Source of the DNA: Candidatus Obscuribacterales bacterium
GTDB taxonomy: Bacteria; Cyanobacteriota; Vampirovibrionia; Obscuribacterales; Obscuribacteraceae
DNA length: 64,000 nucleotides
Reading direction: 5' to 3'
NCBI GenBank assembly: GCA_019745505.1
Contig: JAIETE010000046.1
Location: 1-64,000 of the forward strand
Part shown: in pieces, positions 53,047 through 61,549 of the stretch
How the letters are laid out: each line of letters opens with the position of its first letter
Numbering within the stretch: the first letter of the stretch is position 1
The notes under the pieces: model-generated
What the model saw: only the letters and a program-made list of their open reading frames with translations
What the model was told of the DNA's origin: nothing
The model's database searches: none
Made by a program: the position numbers and the translations under genes

Positions 53047-54954
53047 ATGAACGGATTTATTCGTGCGCGCAGTTGCCTGACTATGACCATGGTAACTCTG
53101 GCAATCTCGATTAGTTTGGCAGCCTACGGGGCACCCCAAAAATCAGAGAAAGACGCTACCGCAAGGAAGACTGCAGCCAAGCAGTCGCCAGCCAAGGCAT
53201 CCCCCGCCCCCCCGTCCAGCGACAAAGGTTCGCACTCGAAAGGTTCGGGTTCTCATTCCTCAAACTCTAAGAATGACAACCGCATTGTCTTGAATGCCAT
53301 GCGAAAGGAGTTGGACCGCTCATTGAAGCATCTCAAAAACGCAGGCAATGCACCTCTTTACTTTCTGGCGTACCGAATCTACGACACCGAGACAGTGGAC
53401 ATCAAGGGAACTTTCGGCGGTCTTTTGGGTGCCGAACGCCCAAGAAAAACTCGAGTCGTGGACATTGACCTGAGGGTCGGCTCTCCCGAACGGGACAGCA
53501 GTCACCCGGTCAGAGGTGGCGGCTTTGATATCGGCAGCATGTTCTCCGGTGGCTCCCCTTTCAAATTCACGCCGATGGAGGACAACGAGGATGCTTTGCG
53601 TGTCGCGCTCTGGTCTTTGACAGACAAGGAGTTCAAGTCAGCGCAAAAGAAATACATGATGGTTCTGGCAAACAAAGATGTGAAAGTGGAGGAGGAAGAT
53701 AATTCCGCCGACTTCTCGCTCGAGACGCCCCAGAAGGATTTGAAAGTCAGCGAATCACTGAATATTGATAGAAAGCTGTGGGATGATCGAATCAGACGCC
53801 TCTCGAAAATCTATCGTTCTTACCCCGGCATCGAAGATGCTGCCGTAGAATTTACAGCCACCAAAACTACACGCTATCTGGTGACGAGTGAAGGCACGGA
53901 AATTCAAGACGAACGCATACAATACCGCGTTTTCACCACAGCCAAGACTGTTGCATCAGACGGAATGAGGCTTGCGCTGTATGACGGTGTCGAGGCTCCA
54001 ACTCTGGCTGATGTCCCGGACGAAGCACACCTGGAAAAAATGGTGGCAAATGTCGCCAAAGATCTCGTTGCATTGCGAAACGCTCCGGTGGCTGAGCCAT
54101 ATGTTGGTCCGGCTATTTTGAAAGCAAAAGCATCAGGTGTATTTTTCCACGAGACGTTCGGACACCGAATCGAAGGTCACAGACAGAAGAGTGAAGACGA
54201 AGGAAGAACTTTTGCGAAAAAAGTCGGACAGCAGATCATGCCGGAATTCGTTACGGTAAGCGACGATCCGACGCGTGTCAGATTCGGTACGAAAGCGCTC
54301 AACGGGCACTACAAGTTTGACGATGAAGGCGTACCAGGCACAAAAGTCACTTTAGTGGATAAAGGCGTTTTGAAAACATTTTTGATGGGTCGCTCGCCCA
54401 TTAAAGACTTCGCGACATCAAATGGACATGGACGTTGCTCACCGGGAAGAGATCCGGTAGCACGGCAGGCTAATCTGATTATCGACAGTGCCAAACGAGT
54501 CCCTTATCCAAAGCTTCGAGAATTGCTGATCGAGGAAGTAAAAAAACAAGGCAAACCATACGGACTGATCTTCGACGAAATTGCCGGTGGTTTTACAATG
54601 ACTCAATCGGTTTTGCCGCAAGTCTACAAACTGCTGCCGCTGCGAGTATGGAAAGTCTACCCGGATGGTAAGCCGGATCAGCTAATGCGAGGGGCGGATC
54701 TGGTAGGAACTCCTTTAGCATCGCTGGAGCGCATTTTGTGCGGTGCGGATGACGATGATACTTTCAATGGTACGTGCGGGGCAGAATCCGGATGGGTTCC
54801 CGTGTCAGCTACCTCTCCCAGTTTATTGGTCGGAACAATTGAAGTCGAACGCCAGCACAAGGCACAAGACAAGCCGCCGTTATTGCCCTCCCCAATGTCC
54901 GAACCGGACAAAGAGACGAAATCCGAGTCTTCATCGAAAGGAGCGGCAAAATGA
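53047..54954 (+). CDS. TldD-like metalloprotease, exported
   Basis: 635 residues with a signal peptide (MTMVTLAISISLAAYGAP) and a Lys/Ser/Pro-rich linker. The TldD core carries VFFHETFGHRIEGH near residue 365, the HExxxH zinc motif of the TldD/PmbA family, and the C-terminal domain (GFTMTQSVLPQVYKLLPLRV, LVGTPLASLERI, CGAESGWVPVSATSPSLLV). TldD is normally a cytoplasmic partner of TldE. Here the signal peptide predicts export. The stop overlaps the next start as ATGA, so the pair is translationally coupled. Confidence 0.9.
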   Translation: MNGFIRARSCLTMTMVTLAISISLAAYGAPQKSEKDATARKTAAKQSPAKASPAPPSSDKGSHSKGSGSHSSNSKNDNRIVLNAMRKELDRSLKHLKNAGNAPLYFLAYRIYDTETVDIKGTFGGLLGAERPRKTRVVDIDLRVGSPERDSSHPVRGGGFDIGSMFSGGSPFKFTPMEDNEDALRVALWSLTDKEFKSAQKKYMMVLANKDVKVEEEDNSADFSLETPQKDLKVSESLNIDRKLWDDRIRRLSKIYRSYPGIEDAAVEFTATKTTRYLVTSEGTEIQDERIQYRVFTTAKTVASDGMRLALYDGVEAPTLADVPDEAHLEKMVANVAKDLVALRNAPVAEPYVGPAILKAKASGVFFHETFGHRIEGHRQKSEDEGRTFAKKVGQQIMPEFVTVSDDPTRVRFGTKALNGHYKFDDEGVPGTKVTLVDKGVLKTFLMGRSPIKDFATSNGHGRCSPGRDPVARQANLIIDSAKRVPYPKLRELLIEEVKKQGKPYGLIFDEIAGGFTMTQSVLPQVYKLLPLRVWKVYPDGKPDQLMRGADLVGTPLASLERILCGADDDDTFNGTCGAESGWVPVSATSPSLLVGTIEVERQHKAQDKPPLLPSPMSEPDKETKSESSSKGAAK

Positions 54955-56711
54955 GATATTTGAAGCAACTTGTAATTCCAGTAACGCTAATCTCAATCGT
55001 TTCCACCTTTTCAAATACCGCTCTGGCTCAGGATGATATCGTCTTCAAAGCGATGAAAGACGAGATGAATCGCTCGATGAAAGAGCTGAAAATAAAAGGA
55101 CATGAATCTCCTTACTTCATTTCATACACGATCAAAGACAAAGATCTAATGAGAATCACCGGCTCCTTCGGCGCCATCGATTCAAAGAATATTGAACGCG
55201 ACCGAGATCTGAATGTGGAGTTGCGCGTAGGCGATTATGACCTGGACAATACAAGATTTTCGGATGGTGGTCTTTTCGGCGCAATTTTGGGCGGACGAAT
55301 GTCGCGCGGCGAGTCAATCACCGTTGATGATGATTACAAGGTTCTGCGCCAGTCGATATGGAGCGAAACAGACGACGCCTACAAAGGTGCCATTGAAAAG
55401 CTGGAAGCAAAAAAGGCTTTCTTGCAACAGAATATCGTAAAGGATCGACCGGCCGACTTTTCGAAAGAACCTGCACTAACTTCTTTGGAGCCGCCGGTGA
55501 AAGTGCAGTGCGATGAAACGAAGTGGAGCAACATAGTGCGCCAGCTCTCCGCTGTGTACAAAGATTATCCAAAAGTAGATCAGTCCTTGGTAATGTTCGG
55601 ACTGGACACGCTCAATCGCTGGTTCGTCAACAGCGAGGGAACCAAGACATTCTCAGCCAGACCGGAATATGTCTTGCTTGTCACAGCTTCTGCGCGCGCA
55701 GATGACGGTTATGTTGTTTGCGACAGCGAGGTCTTTGTAGGGCGCACGGAAGCTGATTTTCCGACGCTGCCCGAACTCGAAAAACGCTTGCGGGCGATGG
55801 GAGAGCGGCTGACCAATTCGATCAAGGCACCGCTTCTGGAAGACTACGATGGCCCGGTACTTTTTGAAGGCGAAGCAGCCGGAGAGTTCTTCTCGCAGAC
55901 GCTTGGACAAAATTTCGGCAATCCGATCGAACCGCTTGGTGGCGGCATCGCATCGATGATGGGCAGCACGAACCCGCTAAAGGATAAATTCGGGCAACGT
56001 GTACTACCAACCTTCATGTCTGTTGTTGATGATCCCTCCGCAACCGAATTCAAAGGTACAAAACTCTTTGGTGGCATGAATATAGATCACGAAGGGGTGA
56101 AGACAGAAAAGCTTACACTGATCGATAAGGGAATTCTCAAAACATTCTGTTCCACAAGAACTCCAAGTCGCTATGTCAAACAGAGCAACGGTCATTCGCG
56201 TTACGGCAATGCAAGCACGACGAATCTGTTTGTGAACACTGAAACCACAACCAGCAAAGACCAGATGTATAAAAAATTGCGGGAGCTTGGAAAACAGGAA
56301 GGTCTGAAATCTGTTCTTGTCGTAAGGCGCGTGCAGAACCTGTTTACGTCCGTCCTCGACCCCAAATCAATCCTCATGGGCATGTTGGGTTCGATGCGCA
56401 AACAATCAGGTTTCAGCTTGCTTCCAGCATCACTTGTCTATCAAGTCGATGTTGAAACGGGTGCAGAGACGCTCGCGCGAATCACGCCATTCAATGGAGT
56501 TGGATTGAGCACCTTGCGCGATATTGTGGCAACAGGTGATGACTCAACCGCTTATCCAATTCTTTTGCCGACTGTATCTCAGGGTGACGCGTTGAGCATC
56601 GTCGCACCATCCGTGCTCATCAAAGAAATCGATACACAGAAAGCCGACAAAAATACGGAAAAAGCTCCAATTCTTCCAAATCCATACTTCGAGCAAAAGG
56701 CCGCGAAGTAA
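54951..56711 (+). CDS. TldE/PmbA-like non-catalytic partner, exported
   Basis: 586 residues, signal peptide cut near ALAQDD. Aligned with its neighbour it has VLFEGEAAGEFFSQTLGQNF where the neighbour has VFFHETFGHRI: the zinc His and Glu are replaced (SQTLGQ), as in TldE. Other parts run parallel (VFKAMKDEMNRSMKELK vs VLNAMRKELDRSLKHLK; TRTPSRYVKQSNGHSRYGNA vs GRSPIKDFATSNGHGRC). It should form an inactive half of a TldD-TldE type heterodimer that gates access to the active subunit. Confidence 0.88.
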   Translation: MRYLKQLVIPVTLISIVSTFSNTALAQDDIVFKAMKDEMNRSMKELKIKGHESPYFISYTIKDKDLMRITGSFGAIDSKNIERDRDLNVELRVGDYDLDNTRFSDGGLFGAILGGRMSRGESITVDDDYKVLRQSIWSETDDAYKGAIEKLEAKKAFLQQNIVKDRPADFSKEPALTSLEPPVKVQCDETKWSNIVRQLSAVYKDYPKVDQSLVMFGLDTLNRWFVNSEGTKTFSARPEYVLLVTASARADDGYVVCDSEVFVGRTEADFPTLPELEKRLRAMGERLTNSIKAPLLEDYDGPVLFEGEAAGEFFSQTLGQNFGNPIEPLGGGIASMMGSTNPLKDKFGQRVLPTFMSVVDDPSATEFKGTKLFGGMNIDHEGVKTEKLTLIDKGILKTFCSTRTPSRYVKQSNGHSRYGNASTTNLFVNTETTTSKDQMYKKLRELGKQEGLKSVLVVRRVQNLFTSVLDPKSILMGMLGSMRKQSGFSLLPASLVYQVDVETGAETLARITPFNGVGLSTLRDIVATGDDSTAYPILLPTVSQGDALSIVAPSVLIKEIDTQKADKNTEKAPILPNPYFEQKAAK

Positions 56712-56715
56712 TCAA

Positions 56716-57096
56716 CTACTGCTTAGCCTTCTCACCAACAAAAGTAGAAATTACTTCTATCTTTCCGAGAATGTTTCTATTGAATTCGTCAAGCTGCTCA
56801 GCGGGAATCCAGTATTCCTGATGCACATCAGCCGCACCAACTACTTGGACTTCGAAATTCGCTAAGTACTCACTATTGACTTCAAACCTGGTGACATATC
56901 CTACATATCCTGAGGCTTCATCCTTCGTATTCCAGTCACGCGCAATCTGGGTTGCGTATTCCTCATTCATGACTGGATAAAAGATTGGCTGAAAATAGAG
57001 CCGTGGAGGAAAGGCTAAGAACTGAGACTGAGCAATGAGTTCCAATTCCTTGGCACCGACAGGTCTGTATAGAGTAGTCGTCTTAGGTCCAGGCAT
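56716..57096 (-). CDS. ADP-ribosylation/crystallin-J1-annotated small protein
   Basis: 126 residues. LYRPVGAKELELIAQSQFLAF, PPRLYFQPIFYPVMNEEYA and IARDWNTKDEASGYVGYVTRF match a widespread bacterial family usually labelled ADP-ribosylation/crystallin J1, although it is too short for an ADP-ribosylglycohydrolase and lacks its metal motifs. Cytoplasmic. Biochemical role unknown. Convergent with the TldE gene (4 nt between stops). Confidence 0.75.
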   Translation of the reverse strand: MPGPKTTTLYRPVGAKELELIAQSQFLAFPPRLYFQPIFYPVMNEEYATQIARDWNTKDEASGYVGYVTRFEVNSEYLANFEVQVVGAADVHQEYWIPAEQLDEFNRNILGKIEVISTFVGEKAKQ

Positions 57097-57120
57097 AATT
57101 CACCAGCTAAAACGAAGTAG

Positions 57121-58032
57121 TTAACTTAGTCCTGCATTTTCTGCAGCAAATTGTGCAATTGCGCATGGGTCCATGTCCCCTTTCCCCTGTCCGATAGAAC
57201 CGAGAAAAGCATTTTCGATTGCAAACAGAAGCGGCATGGGTACTTGCGATTCAATCGCAGCAGCGACCGCAAGCCTGGTATCTTTTTCCTGCAATTTCAC
57301 TGTAAATGCACCACCTGCAAATCTCTCATCGGCAATAATCGTTCCGTACTTTTCATAGATTGGAGATTGGAAAAAATCCTTTGCAACGATCTCCAAAAAC
57401 TTATGATGATCAACTCCATTTTTGCGAACAAGTGCAAACGCTTCGCCAAATGTTTCAATCATTGAGCTGAGCATGAAATTAGCCGCCAGCTTGATGGTCG
57501 CTGCTTGTACCGGACTTTCGCCCACAACGTGGGTGACTCTACCTATCGCGTCAAACACTGGTTGACATCTCTCAATAGCAGCCTTGTCTCCTGAAGCCAT
57601 CACGACAAGCTCACCTCGCTCTGCGACGTCAGGCCGCCCCATGACTGGAGCAGAGATTAAAGTCTTTCCCCGAGCGGAATACTCTCGCTCCATCCGCCTA
57701 ACCAGTTGAACACCAATTGTGCTCATGGAAACATGAATACAGTTTTGCGCCTGATGTTCTAACAATCCATCAACAGCGCCAAGCTCTTTGTGAATTCCGG
57801 ACAATTCTCCAAACACGATACTCTCAACAGCAGCATCATCGGATAGCATCGTGATCACAACGTCTCCCTGAGCCGCACCGGCTGGGTCATGCGAAAACAT
57901 CGCACCGTCTTCCATCAGTGGATGCGCTTTCTCTTCAGTTCGATTGTAGACCGTCACCTCATGACCCGCAGCAAGGAGGTGCGACGCCATAGCGAAACCC
58001 ATGCTGCCGAGCCCAATTACACCAACTTCCAT
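57121..58032 (-). CDS. 3-hydroxyisobutyrate-dehydrogenase-family oxidoreductase
   Basis: Start at 58032 is supported by GGAGG and by the family N-terminus. About 303 residues. NAD(P) loop EVGVIGLGSMGFAMASHLL, the next strand VTVYNRT, substrate region VSMSTIG and ISAPVMGRPDVAERGELVV, and the catalytic Lys in AATIKLAANFMLSSM. YNRT at the end of beta-2 favours NADPH. Related enzymes reduce glyoxylate, succinic semialdehyde or tartronate semialdehyde. It starts 21 nt downstream of the terminator of small RNA copy A. Confidence 0.9.
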   Translation of the reverse strand: MEVGVIGLGSMGFAMASHLLAAGHEVTVYNRTEEKAHPLMEDGAMFSHDPAGAAQGDVVITMLSDDAAVESIVFGELSGIHKELGAVDGLLEHQAQNCIHVSMSTIGVQLVRRMEREYSARGKTLISAPVMGRPDVAERGELVVMASGDKAAIERCQPVFDAIGRVTHVVGESPVQAATIKLAANFMLSSMIETFGEAFALVRKNGVDHHKFLEIVAKDFFQSPIYEKYGTIIADERFAGGAFTVKLQEKDTRLAVAAAIESQVPMPLLFAIENAFLGSIGQGKGDMDPCAIAQFAAENAGLS

Positions 58033-58052
58033 GACGCCTCCAAAACCGGCAC

Positions 58053-58265
58053 AAACAAAAATGTCACCCAGATTGCTCTGCGGTGACATTCTTACTACTG
58101 CCTGACTGCTCATTGCATATGAGCTCAGTATTTCATCACGCTTCAGTCAGTCCTTCACGTGGTGCGGGCTTCTTGCTACGGTTTCCGATCGACGCCGATC
58201 TAGTGTTTCCGCAAAGCCCCTCGGCTCAAAGCACTCAACAATTAAGTGACGTGCTCACCGTTGAT
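58053..58265 (-). ncRNA. array small RNA, copy A (diverged)
   Basis: Minus-strand unit: -35 TTGAAC (58294-58299), 16-bp spacer, -10 TAAACT (58272-58277), start near 58265, and intrinsic terminator AATGTCACC/GGTGACATT (58060-58068, 58082-58090) followed by TTTTGTTTGT. Internal hairpins: GCTCA/TGAGC in 58108-58124, GATCG/CGATC in 58187-58200, and long-range CTGACTG (58102-58108) with CAGTCAG (58144-58150). No frame shared with the other copies is open; for example the plus-strand frame open in B-D is stopped by TGA at 58084. Its stems differ from copies B-D by compensatory pairs. Confidence 0.75.
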
Positions 58266-58398
58266 GCATTTAGTTTACCGCGTTCAGACATACGTTCAAC
58301 TACCCCAGAAGACATTTAAAGATCTGCTTTGGGTCCATCAAAGAACCACTCTAGACATAGAATTCGCCATTCGCATCGCGTTAACAAGCGCCGGATCA
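58053..58398 (-). repeat. 347-bp-class repeat unit A
   Basis: Small RNA A plus its promoter and the conserved block CGTTAACAAGCGCCGGATCA (58379-58398). Beyond the block the sequence is unrelated to the other copies. The minus-strand frame through the block reads ...LYILWFVVAYSILAGFAEYI then DPALVNAMRMANSMS. Confidence 0.85.
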
Positions 58399-58579
58399 AT
58401 GTACTCAGCAAAGCCGGCGAGGATCGAATATGCAACAACAAACCAAAGGATATACAACGGGACGCGATCCCGATATCGCCCACGCCCACTGACTTCCCAA
58501 GCTTGCCTTTTTCAAGCTGGAACTTTTGCCACTGGCGCTCAGTCTTGCCCTTGTACCGAAAAATGGAGTATCAAAAATC

Positions 58580-58663
58580 ATGGGTAAGGCATTCATATTG
58601 TGGATTTGCGGGGTTCCGACCGGCATTATCGCTCTGCTCTGGTTGTTCGGATTTTTGCACTAA
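58580..58663 (+). CDS. 27-residue small membrane protein
   Basis: MGKAFILWICGVP followed by TGIIALLWLFGFLH: two short hydrophobic stretches separated by a turn. GGAG lies 11 nt upstream. It resembles other bacterial small membrane proteins with an LLWLFG end. It is the only credible gene between repeat copies A and B. The flanks 58399-58579 and 58664-58786 show nothing else on the plus strand. Confidence 0.5.
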   Translation: MGKAFILWICGVPTGIIALLWLFGFLH

Positions 58664-58786
58664 GCAAGAGAAAATACTGATCGCAGAAGAAGACGGCAGC
58701 AGTATTGAAGGTTCATTTCTTGTACTAAAACGTTTTGCAAAACGGTGCATGCAGATTGATGCAACCGCGAGGACAAACTCGTCAAC

Positions 58787-58999
58787 AAACAAAAATACCA
58801 GCCAGATTGCTCTGCGCTGGTATTCTTACTACTGCCTGACTGCTCTTTGCATTAGAGCTCAGTATTTCATCACGCTTCAGTCAGTCCTTCACGTGGTGCG
58901 GGCTTCTTGCTACGGTTTCCGGTTGACGCCAACCTGAAGTTTCCACAAAGCCCCTCGGCTCAAAGCACTCAACACTTAAGTGACGTGCTCACCGGTTAT
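58787..58999 (-). ncRNA. array small RNA, copy B
   Basis: -35 TTGATC (59028-59033), 16-bp spacer, -10 TATACT (59006-59011), start near 58999, and terminator AATACCAGC/GCTGGTATT (58794-58802, 58816-58824) followed by TTTGTTTG. Hairpins GCTCT/AGAGC (58842-58858) and GGTTG/CAACC (58921-58934). Same length as copy A, with no insertions or deletions between -10 and terminator. Confidence 0.8.
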
Positions 59000-59133
59000 G
59001 GGATTAGTATATCGCGCTCACACATACGATCAACTACCCCAGTGATCATTTTACGATTACATTCTTGGCATTACAAAGATGCCCTTCAGACATAGCGATC
59101 ACCATTAGAGACGCGTTAACAAGCGCCGGATCA
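58787..59133 (-). repeat. 347-bp repeat unit B
   Basis: Small RNA B, promoter and the invariant 20-bp block at 59114-59133. The minus-strand frame through the block reads LIVVMVNVSV, DPALVNASLMVIAMS, EGHLCNAKNVIVK and stop. Confidence 0.85.
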
Positions 59134-59228
59134 ACAGACACGTTCACCATCACCACGATCAGTTCTAAAAAGAGGACTTCGAAACAAAAAAGGGAACATT
59201 CATATATGTCGACAACCGGAGACAAGCC

Positions 59229-59894
59229 TTGAAATTACGAATCTTTGTCATGTTTGTCAGTCTGTGGACATTGTCCAGTGCCGCGTTTGCGCAAAACTGG
59301 CGAACACCCAATCCAAATCAACCAAATGGCTATCGAGCTACCGAAGCCGCTTACCACTTTCACGGAAGCTACAAGGAACCTTCAAGTCCTTCCAATGGAT
59401 ATCGAGCAACAGAAGCGAGAAGTCGAGCCGGAATGAATTGCTTTGCGCCGCCATCTTCGCCGGAAAAAAGCGAGGGGGGACGCTGGGGCGGCAGCGAGAA
59501 CAGGCGCTGGGGAAACGCTACAGGAAGCAGCTTTCAGAATGCCGCAGTAATGCAAAACAGGCAAGAGGAATGGAACGAGTTTTACAAACGCCGCTTTGAA
59601 GCAACTGAACAAGGCGGATACAACAACGCGATGCAAGCAGAACAACCACGCGCCGAGCAGAGATTCGCCGACCCACAGCAGTTTACGAACACCTATCCGG
59701 CAGCGACTGCGATCGGTAACAATTTCAACGGATATGCGCAGCCGGGTGAGAGTTTCGGCTCCGCTCAAGCAATGCGAGCCGCAGTCGGAGCAAGCGCCGT
59801 AAGGCGAATGTTGAGAAATGGCGACGAGGGTTCATTCAACCGCGTCTACAACAGCAATAGCGGTGGATTCAACAGAATCTACGCCAGTGAGTAG
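59229..59894 (+). CDS. exported low-complexity hypothetical protein
   Basis: 221 residues. TTG start with GGAG seven bases before it; an ATG at 59250 would shorten the signal peptide. Signal peptide (LRIFVMFVSLWTLSSAAFA). The mature protein is rich in Asn, Gly, Arg and aromatic residues and contains duplicated segments (NGYRATEA twice, GSFNRVYNS and GGFNRIYAS near the end). No family recognised. It sits between repeat copies B and C, and its stop is 19 nt from copy C. Confidence 0.65.
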   Translation: MKLRIFVMFVSLWTLSSAAFAQNWRTPNPNQPNGYRATEAAYHFHGSYKEPSSPSNGYRATEARSRAGMNCFAPPSSPEKSEGGRWGGSENRRWGNATGSSFQNAAVMQNRQEEWNEFYKRRFEATEQGGYNNAMQAEQPRAEQRFADPQQFTNTYPAATAIGNNFNGYAQPGESFGSAQAMRAAVGASAVRRMLRNGDEGSFNRVYNSNSGGFNRIYASE

Positions 59895-59912
59895 CGATAA
59901 GCAGAACAGAGC

Positions 59913-60125
59913 AAACAAAAATACCAGCCAGATTGCTCTGCGCTGGTATTCTTACTACTGCCTGACTGCTCTTTGCATTAGAGCTCAGTATTTCATCACG
60001 CTTCAGTCAGTCCTTCACGTGGTGCGGGCTTCTTGCTACGGTTTCCGGTTGACGCCAACCTGAAGTTTCCACAAAGCCCCTCGGCTCAAAGCACTCAACA
60101 CTTAAGTGACGTGCTCACCGGTTAT
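59913..60125 (-). ncRNA. array small RNA, copy C
   Basis: -35 TTGATC (60154-60159), 16-bp spacer, -10 TAGACT (60132-60137), start near 60125, terminator stem 59920-59928/59942-59950 with TTTTGTTTG after it. Sequence nearly identical to B and D in the transcribed part. Its promoter has the weakest -10 of the four. Confidence 0.8.
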
Positions 60126-60259
60126 GCAATTAGTCTATCGCCTTTGCGCATACGATCAACTACCCCATTGATCATTTAACGATGATATTCTTGGCATTAT
60201 CGAGATGCGCATTAGACATAGCAAACGCTTCGCCGGATTCGTTAACAAGCGCCGGATCA
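59913..60259 (-). repeat. 347-bp repeat unit C
   Basis: Small RNA C, promoter and the 20-bp block at 60240-60259. C and D are the most similar pair, including the sequence between the promoter and the block. Confidence 0.85.
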
Positions 60260-60315
60260 ACAAGCAGAGGTAAAGTCACAGCGATCGCAATTTCGACATT
60301 TCGAAGGGTAGTCAA
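60172..60315 (-). CDS. 47-residue candidate peptide upstream of small RNA C
   Basis: TTG start with AGGTG seven bases upstream. Sequence MTTLRNVEIAIAVTLPLLV, then DPALVNESGEAFAMSNAHL and DNAKNIIVK. The part from DPALVN to the stop is shared with copy D (and in part with B) and shows third-position differences against B (TCT/TCC, CTT/CTC, GTA/GTT), which is compatible with coding. It may be a small protein or the preserved end of a lost gene. Confidence 0.35.
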   Translation of the reverse strand: MTTLRNVEIAIAVTLPLLVDPALVNESGEAFAMSNAHLDNAKNIIVK

Positions 60316-60368
60316 AAATAAGCACCTAGTTGGAAAAATCCAAAAACTCAAAGAGGCCGAATCTTGAG

Positions 60369-61325
60369 ATGAGCAATACCTTTTCTCTAAGAAGTAGTTG
60401 GAATCTACAGTGGAAAATATTGACACTAAAGGCGACGCGAGAAGAGTTGTTAAACCTCAAGCCGGAGCTACTGCTCTGGGGGGTGCCCGTTACTCTCATG
60501 GCGGGGATTGGACGCGCCTGGGACAATCCGGCGGAAGAACTATTGATGCGCAGTGGATTACCATCCGTTGCTTACATCTTTGTTCTATCTGCATTTCTAT
60601 ACTTCTTTATTGCTCTACTTAGACCAAAGAATTGGTCGTATCGCAGACTGCTCATCCTTGTATCAATGACGGCTCTGCCTGGACTGTTATACGCGATTCC
60701 GCTGGAGATGATTCTGAAGCCCGGCGATGCGGCAGCAGGCAACACTATTCTACTTTTCATCGTGGCGGTCTGGCGCGTTGTCATCCTTGGTTATTTCCTG
60801 GCGAAGACTACGGACATGCGCTTTGCCCATCTAGTAGTGGCTTTGTTCCTGCCACTCTTCTTGATCATCAATTTACTCATTACTCAAGAAAAATTCGAAA
60901 AGACTTTCTCCGCGATGGGTGGAATCAGAAAATACCTCGTAATATCGGACGAAAGTGCTTTCAGCCAATGGAAAGAGAGCGAGGAAGCGCAGAGAAAACT
61001 CGCTGCTGCCAGAGGAGAGTTGTATCTCTCCAGATACTCGACTCCGGTGCCGTATCAAACGGACAATAACAAGACGGGCGAAACCATTTTTCTTCAAGGC
61101 GGTTTCAGAGAAAACGCTCCCATCCCGCCTGGTCTAAGAGAAATTCCCTGGGATGATCCACATTATTTGCCGCCTAGCCCGGTTATGTTTTTCATTCGTC
61201 CACTGGGAACAATAAGTTGGTATGCGGCTCCCGTACTGTTGATTTACTATGTGGGTGCGGTTATTGGTGGAATCATCGAACGAATCAAACATCGCCGAAA
61301 GTGCGATGCCGATAAACCCGAGTAG
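60369..61325 (+). CDS. polytopic membrane protein of unknown function
   Basis: About 318 residues from the ATG at 60369. About five or six membrane helices (PELLLWGVPVTLMAGIG, VAYIFVLSAFLYFFIALL, LILVSMTALPGLLYAIPL, AGNTILLFIVAVWRVVIL, VVALFLPLFLIINLLI) and one near the C-terminus (APVLLIYYVGAVIGGII). A soluble loop of about 100 residues lies between the fifth and the last helix. No family recognised. It occupies the interval between repeat copies C and D; its stop is 11 nt before copy D. Confidence 0.7.
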   Translation: MSNTFSLRSSWNLQWKILTLKATREELLNLKPELLLWGVPVTLMAGIGRAWDNPAEELLMRSGLPSVAYIFVLSAFLYFFIALLRPKNWSYRRLLILVSMTALPGLLYAIPLEMILKPGDAAAGNTILLFIVAVWRVVILGYFLAKTTDMRFAHLVVALFLPLFLIINLLITQEKFEKTFSAMGGIRKYLVISDESAFSQWKESEEAQRKLAAARGELYLSRYSTPVPYQTDNNKTGETIFLQGGFRENAPIPPGLREIPWDDPHYLPPSPVMFFIRPLGTISWYAAPVLLIYYVGAVIGGIIERIKHRRKCDADKPE

Positions 61326-61336
61326 CGAAGCGGCGC

Positions 61337-61549
61337 AAACAAAAATACCAGCCAGATTGCTCTGCGCTGGTATTCTTACTACTGCCTGACTGCTCTTTGC
61401 ATTAGAGCTCAGTATTTCATCACGCTTCAGTCAGTCCTTCACGTGGTGCGGGCTTCTTGCTACGGTTTCCGGTTGACGCCAACCTGAAGTTTCCACAAAG
61501 CCCCTCGGCTCAAAGCACTCAACACTTAAGTGACGTGCTCACCGGTTAT
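61337..61549 (-). ncRNA. array small RNA, copy D
   Basis: -35 TTGATC (61578-61583), 16-bp spacer, -10 TATACT (61556-61561), start near 61549, terminator stem 61344-61352/61366-61374 followed by TTTGTTTG. Same structure as B and C. Confidence 0.8.

Noticed and set aside
58454-58937. CRISPR array in the repeat region
   Set aside because: Repeat units are hundreds of bases with gene-sized spacers and no cas genes.
58329-60063. Plus-strand frames in the repeats (ending ...YGFRLTPT)
   Set aside because: Open in copies B-D only; copy A has a TGA after ten codons, starts are not conserved, and the substitutions preserve base pairing, not amino acids.
58053-61549. 6S RNA, retron or type I toxin-antitoxin interpretation of the repeats
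   Set aside because: No 6S-like terminal pairing of 5' and 3' ends, no reverse transcriptase, and no peptide encoded antisense within the transcript that is shared by all four copies.
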